Source of the DNA: Candidatus Methanoperedens sp. | GTDB lineage: Archaea; Halobacteriota; Methanosarcinia; Methanosarcinales; Methanoperedenaceae | Direction: 5' to 3' | NCBI GenBank assembly: GCA_028715885.1 | Contig: JAQUQX010000007.1 | Location: forward strand, 1-62,579 | Length of the DNA stretch: 62,579 nt | Shown: positions 62,410 to 62,579 of the stretch, one piece after another | Layout of the letters: every line of letters starts with the position of its first letter | Numbering within the stretch: position 1 is the stretch's first letter | Notes under the pieces: model-generated | Databases searched by the model: none | The model's input: only the letters and a program-made list of their open reading frames with translations | Told to the model about the DNA's origin: nothing | Made by a program: the position numbers and the translations under genes

Positions 62410-62579
62410 CCACTTCACTTCAGGCTCGCTTCTTCCCGGCGCCTCGGTCTTGCCCTTCGGATACCCGAATATCAACGGCGCAACAGCCTTATATCCCGCA
62501 GGCGCGCCCAGTTCTTTCAATAATCCCTCATCCATAAGCGCAGGCAGCACGCCCCCTATCCAGCAGCTTCCGATGCCCT
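62401..62579 (-). CDS. Nitroreductase family protein, C-terminal part
   Basis: The last 58 codons of a minus-strand gene that continues beyond the window. Seen: GIGSCWIGGVLPALMDEG, KELGAPAGYKAVAPLIFGYP and the end PEVKWLR, the typical flavin-site and C-terminus of the small nitroreductase family. These FMN enzymes reduce nitro groups or quinones with NAD(P)H; some are dehalogenases or flavin-destroying enzymes, and the N-terminal part is needed to tell. Confidence 0.82.
   Translation of the reverse strand, partial: GIGSCWIGGVLPALMDEGLLKELGAPAGYKAVAPLIFGYPKGKTEAPGRSEPEVKWLR

Noticed and set aside
1-62579. CRISPR arrays, tRNA or rRNA genes, intact insertion sequences
   Set aside because: No regularly spaced repeats, no tRNA-like TPsiC arms in the gaps, and no transposase reading frame was found.

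Overview
The window is archaeal and most likely comes from a methanogen or an anaerobic methane oxidiser of the Methanosarcinales type; Ca. Methanoperedens would fit, but this is inference. The evidence is a component A2 (AtwA) ATPase of the methyl-coenzyme M reductase system, an archaeal Nop5, cobalt-type corrin genes cbiD and cbiE, archaeal GlmU-type sugar nucleotidylyltransferases, a secreted beta-propeller protein with a PGF-CTERM-like tail, GGAGG ribosome-binding sites and TATA-like promoters. About 43 of the 62.6 kb is a surface-glycan locus of bacterial style. It is a mosaic: 20.6-24.8 kb is visibly AT-richer than its surroundings, and the genes from about 43.7 kb on are GC-richer.

Layout. 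(1) 3-2.0 kb: nucleotide-sugar dehydrogenase and UDP-glucuronate 4-epimerase-like gene. (2) 2.0-20.5 kb: a heptose module. A transaldolase and a split transketolase can supply sedoheptulose 7-phosphate. GmhA, HddA, GmhB and HddC convert it to GDP-D-glycero-alpha-D-manno-heptose. A GMD-like 4,6-dehydratase, a DegT-fold enzyme with His in place of the PLP lysine (as in ColD and E1 3-dehydratases), several SDRs, two TylF-like methyltransferases, a methylthiotransferase-like radical SAM protein and a B12 radical SAM protein could modify it. Wzm/Wzt close the module and could export the glycan. (3) 20.6-24.8 kb: two related CgeB-like glycosyltransferases flank a second B12 radical SAM gene that is split by a -1 frameshift at an A8 run. 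(4) 25-43.5 kb: a second assembly system with GT4 transferases, methyltransferases, AsnB, a trio predicted to make and load UDP-QuiNAc (WbpV-like reductase, PglC-like phosphotransferase, WbpM-like dehydratase), a GT39-like membrane enzyme and a Wzx flippase. (5) 43.7-49.3 kb: GlmS and GlmM between two GlmU-like paralogues (UDP-GlcNAc supply). (6) 49.3-62.6 kb: chromosomal genes including vapBC, nop5, sppA, atwA, TPR, PQQ-propeller, amidohydrolase, usp, CBS, cbiDE, a winged-helix regulator, a UPF0175/PIN-like pair and the end of a nitroreductase gene.

Two cross-cutting observations stand out. First, four reading frames in different places (1027, 24985, complement of 42347, 55546) have no ATG, GTG or TTG at their conserved N-terminus, but have an in-frame ATT 7-8 nt after GGAGG. 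This suggests regular use of AUU start codons. Second, the heptose module combined with the His-type 3-dehydratase predicts a deoxygenated heptose, possibly 3,6-dideoxy, on an archaeal surface. Three decayed genes are also visible: a kinase/transketolase chimera at 2.0 kb, a methyltransferase relic at 25 kb, and a possible kinase tail at 62.3 kb.
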